Virus record (IMG/VR): IMGVR_UViG_3300033986_000111
Span: 1-46,212 of that record
Length of the DNA stretch: 46,212 nt
Source of the DNA: a virus
Reading direction: 5' to 3' (one strand)
Below, piece after piece: positions 13,961 through 22,324 of this stretch. The notes below the pieces were generated by a model. It worked only from the letters and a program-made list of their open reading frames with translations. It was not told where the DNA came from and made no database searches. The position numbers and the translations under genes are program-made. Numbering within the stretch: the stretch's first letter is position 1; the number at the start of each line of letters is the position of its first letter.

Positions 13961-15335
13961 CGCCAGAGATAGTCTCTCGTTTTTCCTGGAGTATGAGAGC
14001 GCTGGCGAATGGAAGCCGGCGAACCATCTAAACCTTTTGTGCGAGAAATTGGAGGCCATCGAGCGCGGCGAAATCAAACGCCTTATTGTGGAGATGCCGC
14101 CTCGCCATGGTAAATCAGAGGTGGTCTCCAAAAAGTTCCCCGCATGGTTTCTTGGAAGAAACCCTGACAAAGAGGTTATCCTGACTTCTTATGGCGCCGA
14201 TTTGACATTTGATTTTAGCCGCATCGCCCGGGATACCTTTGAGCGGATGGGGCCTGTTTTGTGGGGGCTAGAGCTCTCTCCTCGCAGTTCAGCCGTTGGT
14301 CGTTGGGAAATTAAAGGACATCGCGGAGGATTGACTGCAGCAGGTATTGGTGGCCCCATTACTGGACGCGGTGCCCATGTGGCGATTATTGATGACCCGA
14401 TTAAAAACTGGGAGGAAGCTAATTCCAAGACCTACAGGGAAGCAGTGTGGAACTGGTATCGCACTGTGTTGCGGACACGGTTGGCACCCCAGGGCGCGAT
14501 CATCCTGGTTTTGACTAGGTGGCACGAGGATGACCTGGCCGGAAGATTATTGAAAGAAGCCAAAAATGGCGGTGAGCAGTGGGAGGTTCTACGCCTGCCT
14601 GCTGTAGCAGAAGAAAACGACCCACTTGGCCGCCAGCCAGGGGAACCGCTATGGCCAGAATATGGATTCGACGCTACGTGGGCCAAGGAAACCGAGAAGG
14701 CTGTCGGCAGTTTTGTTTGGGCAGCACTTTACCAGCAGCGGCCAATGCCTGCGGAGGGCGGTCTATTCAAACGGACAAACTTCCGCTACTTCCAGGTTGA
14801 CGCCGAGTGGTACACCCTTCACCGCCCCGAAGGAGACAAACGGGTCCCGAAAAATGCCTGCTGGGTGTTTCAAACTTGCGACCCAGCCGGGTCCACCAAG
14901 ACAACAGCAGACTATTTTGTCCTGGGCACATGGGCGGTCACACCAGATCGGGAGCTGTTACTCCTGGACATTATTCGAGAGCGGTTGGAGGGCCCAGACC
15001 AGCCGCGGCTGTTTAGAGAGGGTTATCGGCGTTATTCCCCCTCCTTCCAAGGGGTGGAGACAAAGAACATGGGCCTCACCCTGTATCAGATGCTACTTCG
15101 AGAAGGCCTCCCAATCCGGGAACTGAAAGCTGACAGCGACAAGGTGACCAGGGCATTGCCGGCTGCAGCCAGGATGGAAGCAGGAATGATTTACTTCCTG
15201 GACGGTGCGCCATGGCTGGGTGATTATGAGAGCGAGTTGCTCGCCTTCCCGAATGGTGAGCACGATGACCAGGTTGACGTAACGGCCTATGCCGCTCAAC
15301 AGGTGGCGGCCGGGCCACAATATGAGATTTTCTAA
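13860..15335 (+). CDS. terL: terminase large subunit
   Basis: A 491-residue packaging motor. The ATPase has Walker A-like PPRHGKSE (about 80-87), Walker B VAIIDDPIK (about 175-183) and coupling-like LVLTRWHEDDLAGRL (about 218-232). The C-terminal RNase-H-type nuclease shows TCDPAGS (about 338-344), KNMGLTLYQMLLREGLPI and the terminal HDDQVD (about 475). It cuts concatemeric DNA and pumps it into proheads. ATG 13860 has only AGGTGA at modest distance. The first 30 residues lie in the overlap with terS, so the true start could be slightly later. Confidence 0.93.
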   Translation: MSTILPSASSRTLKPERSLEGFTEKELIAIWEADARDSLSFFLEYESAGEWKPANHLNLLCEKLEAIERGEIKRLIVEMPPRHGKSEVVSKKFPAWFLGRNPDKEVILTSYGADLTFDFSRIARDTFERMGPVLWGLELSPRSSAVGRWEIKGHRGGLTAAGIGGPITGRGAHVAIIDDPIKNWEEANSKTYREAVWNWYRTVLRTRLAPQGAIILVLTRWHEDDLAGRLLKEAKNGGEQWEVLRLPAVAEENDPLGRQPGEPLWPEYGFDATWAKETEKAVGSFVWAALYQQRPMPAEGGLFKRTNFRYFQVDAEWYTLHRPEGDKRVPKNACWVFQTCDPAGSTKTTADYFVLGTWAVTPDRELLLLDIIRERLEGPDQPRLFREGYRRYSPSFQGVETKNMGLTLYQMLLREGLPIRELKADSDKVTRALPAAARMEAGMIYFLDGAPWLGDYESELLAFPNGEHDDQVDVTAYAAQQVAAGPQYEIF

Positions 15336-17385
15336 AGCGGGTGTTGCCGATGGGGTGAAAGATAGAATTCAATCTCTCCGCGCTGGCCTCGGGCTGGTCG
15401 GTGCGGGGTTTCAAGTAATGATGGCTAGTAAGGCTCCAGGAACGTTCTTGTCACAAGTCTGGGAGGCCATACAGGCCCGGTGGGGCGAGCCGCCCAAGCG
15501 CAACTCCAAACAATGGCTGGAGATGTATGGGAAAAACCCACGCTTAAGGCCGGTCTATAAGATTGCCAAGGACGTAGCGGCGTCCCAGTGGCATCTTTAT
15601 GTGGAGCGGGGCAAAGAAAAAGTCGAGCTACAGGACCACCCTCTGATTAGACTGCTGGAGAGGCCCAATCCTCGAATGACCGGAAACGCCTTGATGTATC
15701 TTACACAGGTTTACTTGAGCTTGCGCGGTGAAGCCTTTTGGCTGCAGGAAAGGAATGGACTAGGTAGCCCATCTGAACTATGGCCCATTCCTCCCTATTG
15801 GGTCGTCGAAACGCCGACCATGAACAAACCTTATTACCGAGTTGATTTTCACAACGGCTCACAAGTCCTGGTGCCTGCGGAGGACATCATTATGCTTGTC
15901 GAGCCCGACCCAGTGAACCCATACGGTCGGGGCCTGGGGTCAGCCGAAGGTATCGGAGACGAGATTGAGACCGATGAGTACATGGCGAAGTGGGCAAAGA
16001 GGTTTTTCTGGAATAATGCCACTCCTCCTGTTGTATTTGAAGCACCAAACATCCAGAAGGAACAAGCAGAGCGCATCAAGGAGGAATGGATGGAGCGGTA
16101 TGCCGGTTATTGGAACGCACACAAACCAGCCATTCTGCCATGGGAGGCAAAAATCCACGAACTGGGCAAAGGCCAGAAGGAAATGGATTTCGTGGAGTCC
16201 AGGAGGTATATCCGTGACACGGCCATGCAGCACTTCATGATTCCACCTGAGCTGATGGGGGTAATTGAAAACTCTAACAGAGCCACTATCGATGCAGCTT
16301 ATTACATTTACGCGGCAAACGTTTTAAAGCCATGCTTGGACCTCATCCAGGAGCATATACAAGTTTTCCTGGTGCCCCAATTCGACGATAAGTTGATTTT
16401 TGAGTTTGATGACCCTGTACCAGCAAATAAAGAATTCCGCCTACAGCAGGCTAATGACGGCCTCAAGCAGGGCGCCCTTACCGTGGATGAATGGCGCGAG
16501 CGCAACGGCTTTGACCGCCTGGAAGAAGGCGGCGATGTCATTTATGTGCCTATTGGGTCGGTGCCCACGCCAGTCAAACAGGTAAAGGGTAGACTCAAAG
16601 GAAAGATGACCAGGGGGCTGACGCCCGAGCAGAAAACCGCTATTTGGTGGATGTTCGATAAAGCAGCCAGAAGCCAAGAGAGCAACCTGCAGCGGGCCCT
16701 GAAGCGGTATTTTCAAGCCCAGCAGGACGAAATTACCCGCAACCTTGAGGAACTGCTGGGAGAAAAGGCAAAGGCTGTGTATAAGGATGTGGATAATCTT
16801 CTGCAGTTGTTAGCTAATTGGCAGGAGCAATATCAAGCACTGCTGGATTTGCTGCGGCAGTTTTGGGATGCATCCGCCCGGGATGGCTGGCAGGCTGTTC
16901 AGGATATCTTTGACCTTCCGGTTAGTTACGAGCTAATTAATCCCAGGGTGGTTCAGTGGATGGAGACCAACGGTGCCGAGAAGGTTAAAGACATTACCGA
17001 GACTACCAAGCGGGCACTCGCCCAAACCCTGGCCGAAGGCATAGCCCAGGGGGATGGCGTTGCAAAGCTACGGGATAGGGTTTCGGAGGTATTCCGCCAG
17101 GCAAAAGTGGTCCGGGCCGAGACCATTGCCAGAACAGAGACGCACAACGCTGTAAGCATTGGCACCTTTGAGACCTACCGAGCTGGCCGGGTGGAGCAAA
17201 AAGAATGGCTGGCCACCCGCGATTCCAGGGTGCGGGACAGCCATATCTCCATTGACCGGGAGGTGAGGCCTATCGACCAGCCGTTTTCAAACGGTTTGAT
17301 GTATCCTGGGGCGCCTGGACCGCCCGGGGAGGTCATCAACTGCAGGTGTGCACTGTTACCGGTCATTGAAGGCGTAGAGGATTGA
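15322..17385 (+). CDS. portal protein fused to MuF head-morphogenesis domain
   Basis: The N-terminal about 420 residues are an HK97/SPP1-type portal. Typical segments are RLRPVYKIAKDVAASQWHLY, HPLIRLLERPNP, SLRGEAFWLQER, ELWPIPPYWV, DEYMAKWAKRFF and FMIPPELMG. The C-terminal part, after a Lys/Gln-rich linker, is an SPP1 gp7/Mu F-type domain: VRAETIARTETHNA (about 596-609), then WLATRDSRVRDSH and VINCRCALLP at the end. These are usually two adjacent genes. Here one open frame of 687 codons joins them. ATG 15322 overlaps the terL stop by 14 bases; ATG 15289 is possible but lacks a ribosome site. Confidence 0.9.
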   Translation: MRFSKAGVADGVKDRIQSLRAGLGLVGAGFQVMMASKAPGTFLSQVWEAIQARWGEPPKRNSKQWLEMYGKNPRLRPVYKIAKDVAASQWHLYVERGKEKVELQDHPLIRLLERPNPRMTGNALMYLTQVYLSLRGEAFWLQERNGLGSPSELWPIPPYWVVETPTMNKPYYRVDFHNGSQVLVPAEDIIMLVEPDPVNPYGRGLGSAEGIGDEIETDEYMAKWAKRFFWNNATPPVVFEAPNIQKEQAERIKEEWMERYAGYWNAHKPAILPWEAKIHELGKGQKEMDFVESRRYIRDTAMQHFMIPPELMGVIENSNRATIDAAYYIYAANVLKPCLDLIQEHIQVFLVPQFDDKLIFEFDDPVPANKEFRLQQANDGLKQGALTVDEWRERNGFDRLEEGGDVIYVPIGSVPTPVKQVKGRLKGKMTRGLTPEQKTAIWWMFDKAARSQESNLQRALKRYFQAQQDEITRNLEELLGEKAKAVYKDVDNLLQLLANWQEQYQALLDLLRQFWDASARDGWQAVQDIFDLPVSYELINPRVVQWMETNGAEKVKDITETTKRALAQTLAEGIAQGDGVAKLRDRVSEVFRQAKVVRAETIARTETHNAVSIGTFETYRAGRVEQKEWLATRDSRVRDSHISIDREVRPIDQPFSNGLMYPGAPGPPGEVINCRCALLPVIEGVED

Positions 17386-17397
17386 GGAGGTGATAAC

Positions 17398-18687
17398 GTG
17401 GACCTAAAACTTAAAGCGTTACCAATCAGCATCAAGCAAGGCGACAAAGACACTTTAGTTTTTACGATTAGCACCAGAACACAGGATAGAGACGAGGATA
17501 TTTTGGAACCCAGCGGTTGCCGCCTTGACAACTACATGAAAAACCCTGTTGTGCTGTTTGCTCATGACTATAGAAGCCTTCCCATCGGCAGAAGCAAATC
17601 TGTTTCCGTGACAGCCGACGCAGTGGTGGCTGAAGTAGAATTTGCGCCCACCCAGATGGGACAGGAAGTCAAACAGCTGTGCCAGGCAGGGTTCCTTAAG
17701 GCAGCATCTGTAGGGTTTATCCCGCTTAAATATGAGCCGATAGGCGACAATTCCTGGGGCCACCGAATTTATGAATGGGAGCTGCTCGAGTGGAGCATTG
17801 TGCCGGTGCCATCTAACCCCACTGCTCTTATTAGCGAGGCAAAAGCCAAAGGCCTGAAGGTAGCGGCCATTGAGGAAGCCTTGGAGAAAGGGGTCATCAG
17901 TTATGGGCAGGCGCATCCTGATGGGACGCCAAAGGCTCCAGAAGATGAGAATTGGGACGGCGCTGCCGAGGTAGCAGCTGCCGACGTGGATGACCTTAAG
18001 GTAATGTGTGCTTGGGTAGATAGTGAAAATGCCGAGAACAAAGGTGCTTATAAATTACCCCATCATAAGGCATCCGGTAACCATGCGGTGGTGTGGCGTG
18101 GGGTTGTCGCTGCCATGTCCTCCCTGTTGGGTGCCCGCGGCGGAGTAGATATTCCTGACGGCGACCGCAAGGCGGTATATAACCACCTAGCAAAGCATTA
18201 CGCGGAGTTTGATAAAGAGCCACCGGAATTTCGCAGCACCGATGAAATTATCTCCGTTTATGCTGAAGGCAAGCCGAAGGCCCAAGCGGAACCTGGCCAG
18301 AAAGCCGGGGCGGTATTGAGCACTAAAAATAAGGACCGACTTACCCAAGCCCGGGACTTGATTAACGAGGTGCTGGCCGAGGCTGGCGAGGGCCAGGACG
18401 ACGAGCCTAAAGGTATTTTTGTAAGGGTTGCGGCGGACCAGGTTGTTGACCAGGCCGGCCTTGCTGAGACAGTAGCCGGCGAGATTGCTAAGCACCTTAA
18501 AGACGTATTATCAAAGCCCCAGGACAGTGCACCTGTGGTGATTGACCTGGATGCTATACAGCTACCTGCGGCGGCCAAAGCCGATGACCAGGAACTAAAT
18601 ATCGAACCCGAGATGCTGAAAGATCTGCTGAAAAACGTGGTCAAGGAAGAATTGGACCGTGTTCGCGGGAAAGTCAACATTTTTTGA
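17398..18687 (+). CDS. HK97-type prohead protease with C-terminal extension
   Basis: GTG 17398 with GAGGAGGTGATAAC upstream. Residues 1-150 are the prohead serine protease: LFAHDYRS with catalytic His at about 56, KAASVGFIP with Ser at about 104, and WSIVPVPSNP near 140. Residues about 180-275 form a second domain (ADVDDLKVMCAWVDSE, AYKLPHHKASGNHAVVWRGV, VYNHLAKHYAEFDKEPPEF) found attached to such proteases in other phages. The rest is charged and helical, suitable as a scaffold. A separate scaffolding gene is not seen, so this tail may serve that role. It precedes the capsid gene. Confidence 0.88.
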   Translation: MDLKLKALPISIKQGDKDTLVFTISTRTQDRDEDILEPSGCRLDNYMKNPVVLFAHDYRSLPIGRSKSVSVTADAVVAEVEFAPTQMGQEVKQLCQAGFLKAASVGFIPLKYEPIGDNSWGHRIYEWELLEWSIVPVPSNPTALISEAKAKGLKVAAIEEALEKGVISYGQAHPDGTPKAPEDENWDGAAEVAAADVDDLKVMCAWVDSENAENKGAYKLPHHKASGNHAVVWRGVVAAMSSLLGARGGVDIPDGDRKAVYNHLAKHYAEFDKEPPEFRSTDEIISVYAEGKPKAQAEPGQKAGAVLSTKNKDRLTQARDLINEVLAEAGEGQDDEPKGIFVRVAADQVVDQAGLAETVAGEIAKHLKDVLSKPQDSAPVVIDLDAIQLPAAAKADDQELNIEPEMLKDLLKNVVKEELDRVRGKVNIF

Positions 18688-18702
18688 AAGGAGATGTAAA
18701 CC

Positions 18703-19842
18703 ATGACTTTAGAGGAATTGAAAGCCCTTATGAAAGAGACTGTGCAAGCAGAGCTGGCTCCTGTGTTGGAGACTCAGCGGAAATATGCCCACTTGCTGGA
18801 TGGTAATGGACAACAGCAAACACAACCCAAAGAGTTGGAACCGGGTATCAGATTGGCCCGCTTTGCAAAGGTTATGGCTCTTGCCAAGAACGATGTAGAG
18901 CGTGCGGCCAAAATTGCTAAAACCATGTATGATGACCCTGTGTTGATTAAGGCCTTGGGCGAAGGCACCCCCTCTGACGGCGGTTACCTGGTGCCTGAAG
19001 GGTTTAGCCAGGAGATTATTCCTTTGCTCCAGGCACAGGCAGTTATCCGCAAAATTGGCGCCCGCGTTGTACCCATGAGTGGAAACGTTATGAACATGCC
19101 GCGTCAGACCGCCGCGAGCATGGCCAGCTACATCGGCGAGAATACCAATATCCAAGTGAGCCAGCCGGCATTCGGCAACCTGAAGCTGTCTGCTAAAAAG
19201 CTGGCTGCCCTGGTGCCCATTAGCAATGACCTTATTCGCGATGCCAGCACCCAGGCGGACCAATTCGTCCGTGATGATATAATTACCGCTTTAGCTCTCA
19301 AGGGTGACTGGGCGGCCCTCTATGGAACCGGAACTGGTGACGAGCCTCTCGGGCTGAAGAATACGCCGGACGTTGAAATTCGTTCCGTTGGAGCCGCTGT
19401 GGATGGCGATATCCTGGCATCCGTAGTTGGTACTCTCATGCAGGCAAACGTGGCTTTCCTGCGTCCAGGCTGGATTTTCAACGGGATTATGTGGAGCAAG
19501 ATTTACAATCTCAAAACTGCCACTGGCCAGTATCTGTTCCGTGAGGAAATGAACCAGGGCAAGCTCCTTGGATATCCATATCAGGTCAGCAACCAGATTC
19601 CGGTGGCAAACGACGCCAACAAAACTACAGATGTTTTCTTCGGGGACTGGGCAGAGTTCATGATCGGCGAGAATATGAGGATTGCTGTAGATGCATCGAC
19701 CGAGGCTGCTTATGTGGTTGGTGGCAACCTGGTTTCCGCCTACTCGCTTGACCAGACCATCATCCGTGCTATTGAGCGGCATGACTTCGGAGCAAGGCAA
19801 CCAAAGGCCTTTATCGTGCTGACCGATGTTTATACCGCTTAA
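18703..19842 (+). CDS. major capsid protein, HK97 fold
   Basis: ATG 18703 with AAAGGAGATGTAAACC upstream. The 379-residue protein has a helical N-terminal delta-like domain (LEELKALMKETVQAEL..., about 1-85) that the upstream protease probably removes, then GGYLVPEGFSQEIIPLL. The typical capsid stretch follows: ARVVPMSGNVMNMPRQ, SAKKLAALVPISNDLIRDAS and DWAALYGTGTGDEPLGL. These match the phage major capsid protein family. Cleavage would fall near residues 85-90, leaving about 32 kDa; this is inference from the domain layout. Confidence 0.92.
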   Translation: MTLEELKALMKETVQAELAPVLETQRKYAHLLDGNGQQQTQPKELEPGIRLARFAKVMALAKNDVERAAKIAKTMYDDPVLIKALGEGTPSDGGYLVPEGFSQEIIPLLQAQAVIRKIGARVVPMSGNVMNMPRQTAASMASYIGENTNIQVSQPAFGNLKLSAKKLAALVPISNDLIRDASTQADQFVRDDIITALALKGDWAALYGTGTGDEPLGLKNTPDVEIRSVGAAVDGDILASVVGTLMQANVAFLRPGWIFNGIMWSKIYNLKTATGQYLFREEMNQGKLLGYPYQVSNQIPVANDANKTTDVFFGDWAEFMIGENMRIAVDASTEAAYVVGGNLVSAYSLDQTIIRAIERHDFGARQPKAFIVLTDVYTA

Positions 19843-19859
19843 GGCAAGGAGGGATTAAG

Positions 19860-20258
19860 GTGAGCTTAAGACTACATCAGGGCATCAAGTTCCAACCTGC
19901 TATCCGGCCTCAGACGGCTGCTGCCGGGACCATCAACGGCCTGGCCATTGACCGCCTGGGTTTTGAGGATGCAGCATTGATTGTGTCCGTGGGAGCCGTC
20001 ACTGGAGCTCCTACCGCTCAGACAGTAGATGTGAAGGTCCAGGATAGCGCCGACGGGACCACATGGGCCGATGTGGAAGGACTGGCTGTCGAGCAAATAA
20101 CTGCAGGAGACACCTATAAGGAACTGGGCATCAACCTATCTCCCCTGCGACGCTACATCCGGGCGGTGGCCACCGTAGCCTTCACCGGGGGTACTGCTCC
20201 CACTATTCAGTTGGCTACGGATATTGCCCTGGGCAAGAACCGGGTGGAGCCGGTCTAA
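19860..20258 (+). CDS. probable head decoration/stabilisation protein
   Basis: GTG 19860 with AAGGAGGGATTAAG upstream. The 132-residue protein is almost all beta-strand. It has an Ala/Gly/Thr-rich middle (DVKVQDSADGTTWADVEGL) and LSPLRRYIRAVATVAFTGGTAPTIQ-like segments, a pattern seen in small virion proteins that follow the capsid gene. No Cys and no signal peptide. Its role as a capsid-surface or structural protein is inferred from position and fold character. The stop overlaps the next ATG (TAATG). Confidence 0.65.
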   Translation: MSLRLHQGIKFQPAIRPQTAAAGTINGLAIDRLGFEDAALIVSVGAVTGAPTAQTVDVKVQDSADGTTWADVEGLAVEQITAGDTYKELGINLSPLRRYIRAVATVAFTGGTAPTIQLATDIALGKNRVEPV

Positions 20259-20482
20259 TGCCGGTAAAAGTAAAAGTTAAACCGAGCCGGTCGCTTTACT
20301 ATGGCGGCCGGCTTTATACCAGCGGAGACGAATTCAATGCAGGGGAGGATTTCGACCGCTGGCAGCATGTGGATCGTTTAAACAAGGAGGCCGATGATGT
20401 GAAAACCGACGTACAGGCAAGAGCTCCAAAGGCCCCGCCTGCTGATAAGGCTATCAAAGGCGGTCAGGTCAGAAAGAAGTGA
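20258..20482 (+). CDS. small virion-region hypothetical protein, 74 aa
   Basis: Starts by TAATG overlap. The N-terminal 45 residues look like a compact beta domain (VKPSRSLYYGGRLYTSGDEF), common in small proteins between capsid and connector genes. The C-terminal 30 residues are Lys/Ala/Pro-rich and probably disordered. The precise function is unknown. Position suggests a head or connector accessory. Confidence 0.6.
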   Translation: MPVKVKVKPSRSLYYGGRLYTSGDEFNAGEDFDRWQHVDRLNKEADDVKTDVQARAPKAPPADKAIKGGQVRKK

Positions 20483-20487
20483 TGTGA

Positions 20488-21120
20488 ATGGCGCTTTCTG
20501 TGCATGCCTTGACCACACTTGCGGCGGTCAAGGATTTCCTAAAAATTGAGATTGATGATAACCAGTACGACACCCTTTTGGAGCGCATGATTAACGCAGC
20601 CTCGGAGGCAATAGAGGGATATTGCAACCGACATTTTGAGCGCGGGGTTTATGATGAGCTGTATCGCGGCAACGGGCGGCAGTTACTCGGCCTGAACCAA
20701 TATCCTGTGCAGGCCGTTACATTGGTGGAAGCAAACGGGGCCCGAATAACGGACTACCAGGTTTACAAGGAAGAAGGAATGCTCTATCGATTGGCTTTAT
20801 GGCCAGCCGGAGCATATTTTACCGGTCTTGTTGGTGACCCGGTTGGCTCCACTCGGAACATTCGAGTGGTATACGAGGCAGGCTATGTTTTACCCAAGGA
20901 CGAGGATCTGCAGGCATCTCCCCCTATCATACGCACATTGCCTTACGATTTGGAGGATGCATGTATTGAGTTGGTAGCCCTGAAATTCAACCAGCGCCAG
21001 GAAGAAGCGGCCGGCAAGGTCACCAGGGCACAAGCTGACTACCAGACTACCTACCAGCAGGATATCCCTCCTCGCCTTCGCCAGGTGCTGGATAGGCATC
21101 GCAGACTGGTGGTGGTGTGA
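20488..21120 (+). CDS. head-tail connector (gp6/adaptor-like) protein
   Basis: ATG 20488 with AGAAAGAAGTGATGTGA upstream. The first 60 residues match the gp6/gp15-like adaptor pattern (TTLAAVKDFLKIEIDDNQYD, LLERMINAASEAIEGYCNR). A beta insert follows (NGRQLLGLNQYPVQAVTLVE, VYEAGY), then a C-terminal helix (PYDLEDACIELVALKFNQRQ). Proteins with this layout form the ring joining portal to tail. It is longer than the minimal HK97 gp6 because of the beta insert, as in phiE125 gp8-like members. Confidence 0.82.
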   Translation: MALSVHALTTLAAVKDFLKIEIDDNQYDTLLERMINAASEAIEGYCNRHFERGVYDELYRGNGRQLLGLNQYPVQAVTLVEANGARITDYQVYKEEGMLYRLALWPAGAYFTGLVGDPVGSTRNIRVVYEAGYVLPKDEDLQASPPIIRTLPYDLEDACIELVALKFNQRQEEAAGKVTRAQADYQTTYQQDIPPRLRQVLDRHRRLVVV

Positions 21121-21593
21121 TGCAGTTTAAGGACTTGAACAAACTAGATGGCCTGCCGGAATACCTTTTGCTGCAATTCGCCAAGGCCGGGGAGCGCAAG
21201 ATGAAGCTGCTTACACCAGTGGACAGGGGCCGCTTGCGTTCCAGCATCGGTTATGTTCGGGTGGGCGATGAAATCCAGATTGGCTCTAATGTCGAGTATG
21301 CTCCCTATATTTTGAGCGATGCCGAGCCATACATCATCAGGGTTAAGCAAGCGCGGGCCCTGGCATGGGTGGTTTATCCCGGCAAGGGGTCAAAAAAGAC
21401 TAGACCTGCTTCAGACGATGCACAAGGTTGGCGCCGCCTCAGGAAGCGGGGTTTAGCCGCTTACGCAAAGTGGGTTAGACACCCTGGTGGCCGCAAAGTA
21501 ATCAGTCGGACAGCTGAATGGCTGGCCCAACAGCAGGATAAAATTGCCGTCAGCGCCATCAGGGAATATATGAAAGGGGTGTCAACTGAATGA
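21120..21593 (+). CDS. HK97 gp10-like head-tail joining protein
   Basis: ATG 21120 touches the previous TGA (TGATG). The 157-residue product shows TPVDRGRLRSSIGYVRVGDE (about 37-56) and IGSNVEYAPYIL, the hallmark of the gp10/minor tail component family. A basic middle (PGKGSKKTRP) and a C-terminal helix follow. It would act at the head-tail junction. It lies between connector and tail-terminator genes, the normal place for this family. Confidence 0.82.
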   Translation: MQFKDLNKLDGLPEYLLLQFAKAGERKMKLLTPVDRGRLRSSIGYVRVGDEIQIGSNVEYAPYILSDAEPYIIRVKQARALAWVVYPGKGSKKTRPASDDAQGWRRLRKRGLAAYAKWVRHPGGRKVISRTAEWLAQQQDKIAVSAIREYMKGVSTE

Positions 21594-22099
21594 GCTACCC
21601 CAGTTATCAGGCTATGGTAGAGGGAACGCTTGACGCACTGGTAGCACGACTGCAGACGGTCCAGGAATTAAAAACGGTGGCCATCACAGAGCCAGGGAAA
21701 TTGGATGTAGGCAGGATGCCTGCCGCATATGTAATGCTGGATAAGGACGTAATTAAGCGCGGGACCAGGTTCCTCGAGGAACACACCCTGACTGTAGTGG
21801 TATCAGTTATTCGGACGGTACGCGGAACAGCTCACGGGGATGTGGAGCTGGTCCGGGGATTTCAGGACGGTGTGGCCTTGGTGGGCGCTTGTTATGATGC
21901 CCTGGCAACCGACAGAACCCTGTCTGGAACTGTGAAAGACCTGACCATTACGTCGGTCGAGTACGGTCGGACACCTCTGGATGTTGGCGTGGTGTTTTGG
22001 GGTGAGCTGCAGATGGATATTCAGACGGCATATGCCCCTGGCCAGCCCACCGAAGGCACGCTTATGCAAAAAGTCACCAGTGCGGGTCAGATACGTTAA
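21590..22099 (+). CDS. probable tail terminator/completion protein
   Basis: ATG 21590 overlaps the previous stop (ATGA). The 169-residue protein begins with a helix (YQAMVEGTLDALVARLQTV) and continues as a mixed alpha/beta domain with LEEHTLTVVVSVIRTV and FWGELQMDIQTAY. It has the size, fold pattern and position (just before the sheath) of tail terminator proteins that cap the growing tail. The call rests mainly on gene order; sequence motifs are weak. Confidence 0.65.
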   Translation: MSYPSYQAMVEGTLDALVARLQTVQELKTVAITEPGKLDVGRMPAAYVMLDKDVIKRGTRFLEEHTLTVVVSVIRTVRGTAHGDVELVRGFQDGVALVGACYDALATDRTLSGTVKDLTITSVEYGRTPLDVGVVFWGELQMDIQTAYAPGQPTEGTLMQKVTSAGQIR

Positions 22100-22114
22100 T
22101 GGAGGTGAATAACA

Positions 22115-22324
22115 GTGCCTAAGGACAAAGACAAAGTGGAAGAAGTGAACGCCCCGGTCGCGAGCACACACCCGCGAGCGGAGCTTATAGCAAATTCGCA
22201 GGCCATCTTCGGGGTTATGCCGGAGGTGGTCATTGGTGCTTTGCACGGCAATAATGCCGAAGAACTAACGGTGGTCGAAGTCAAGAAGGCCATCGAGGAC
22301 TTTTTGAAAAGGAAGGTGAGCTAA
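22115..22324 (+). CDS. small protein preceding the sheath gene, 69 aa
   Basis: GTG 22115 with TGGAGGTGAATAACA upstream. The disordered N-terminus (Lys/Asp/Glu/Val/Pro) is followed by a helical segment, LIANSQAIFGVMPEVVIGAL and VVEVKKAIEDFLKRKV. Small genes of this type directly precede the sheath gene in PBSX-like tail operons. The stop codon directly abuts the sheath ATG. Function unknown; probably structural or an assembly helper. Confidence 0.65.
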   Translation: MPKDKDKVEEVNAPVASTHPRAELIANSQAIFGVMPEVVIGALHGNNAEELTVVEVKKAIEDFLKRKVS

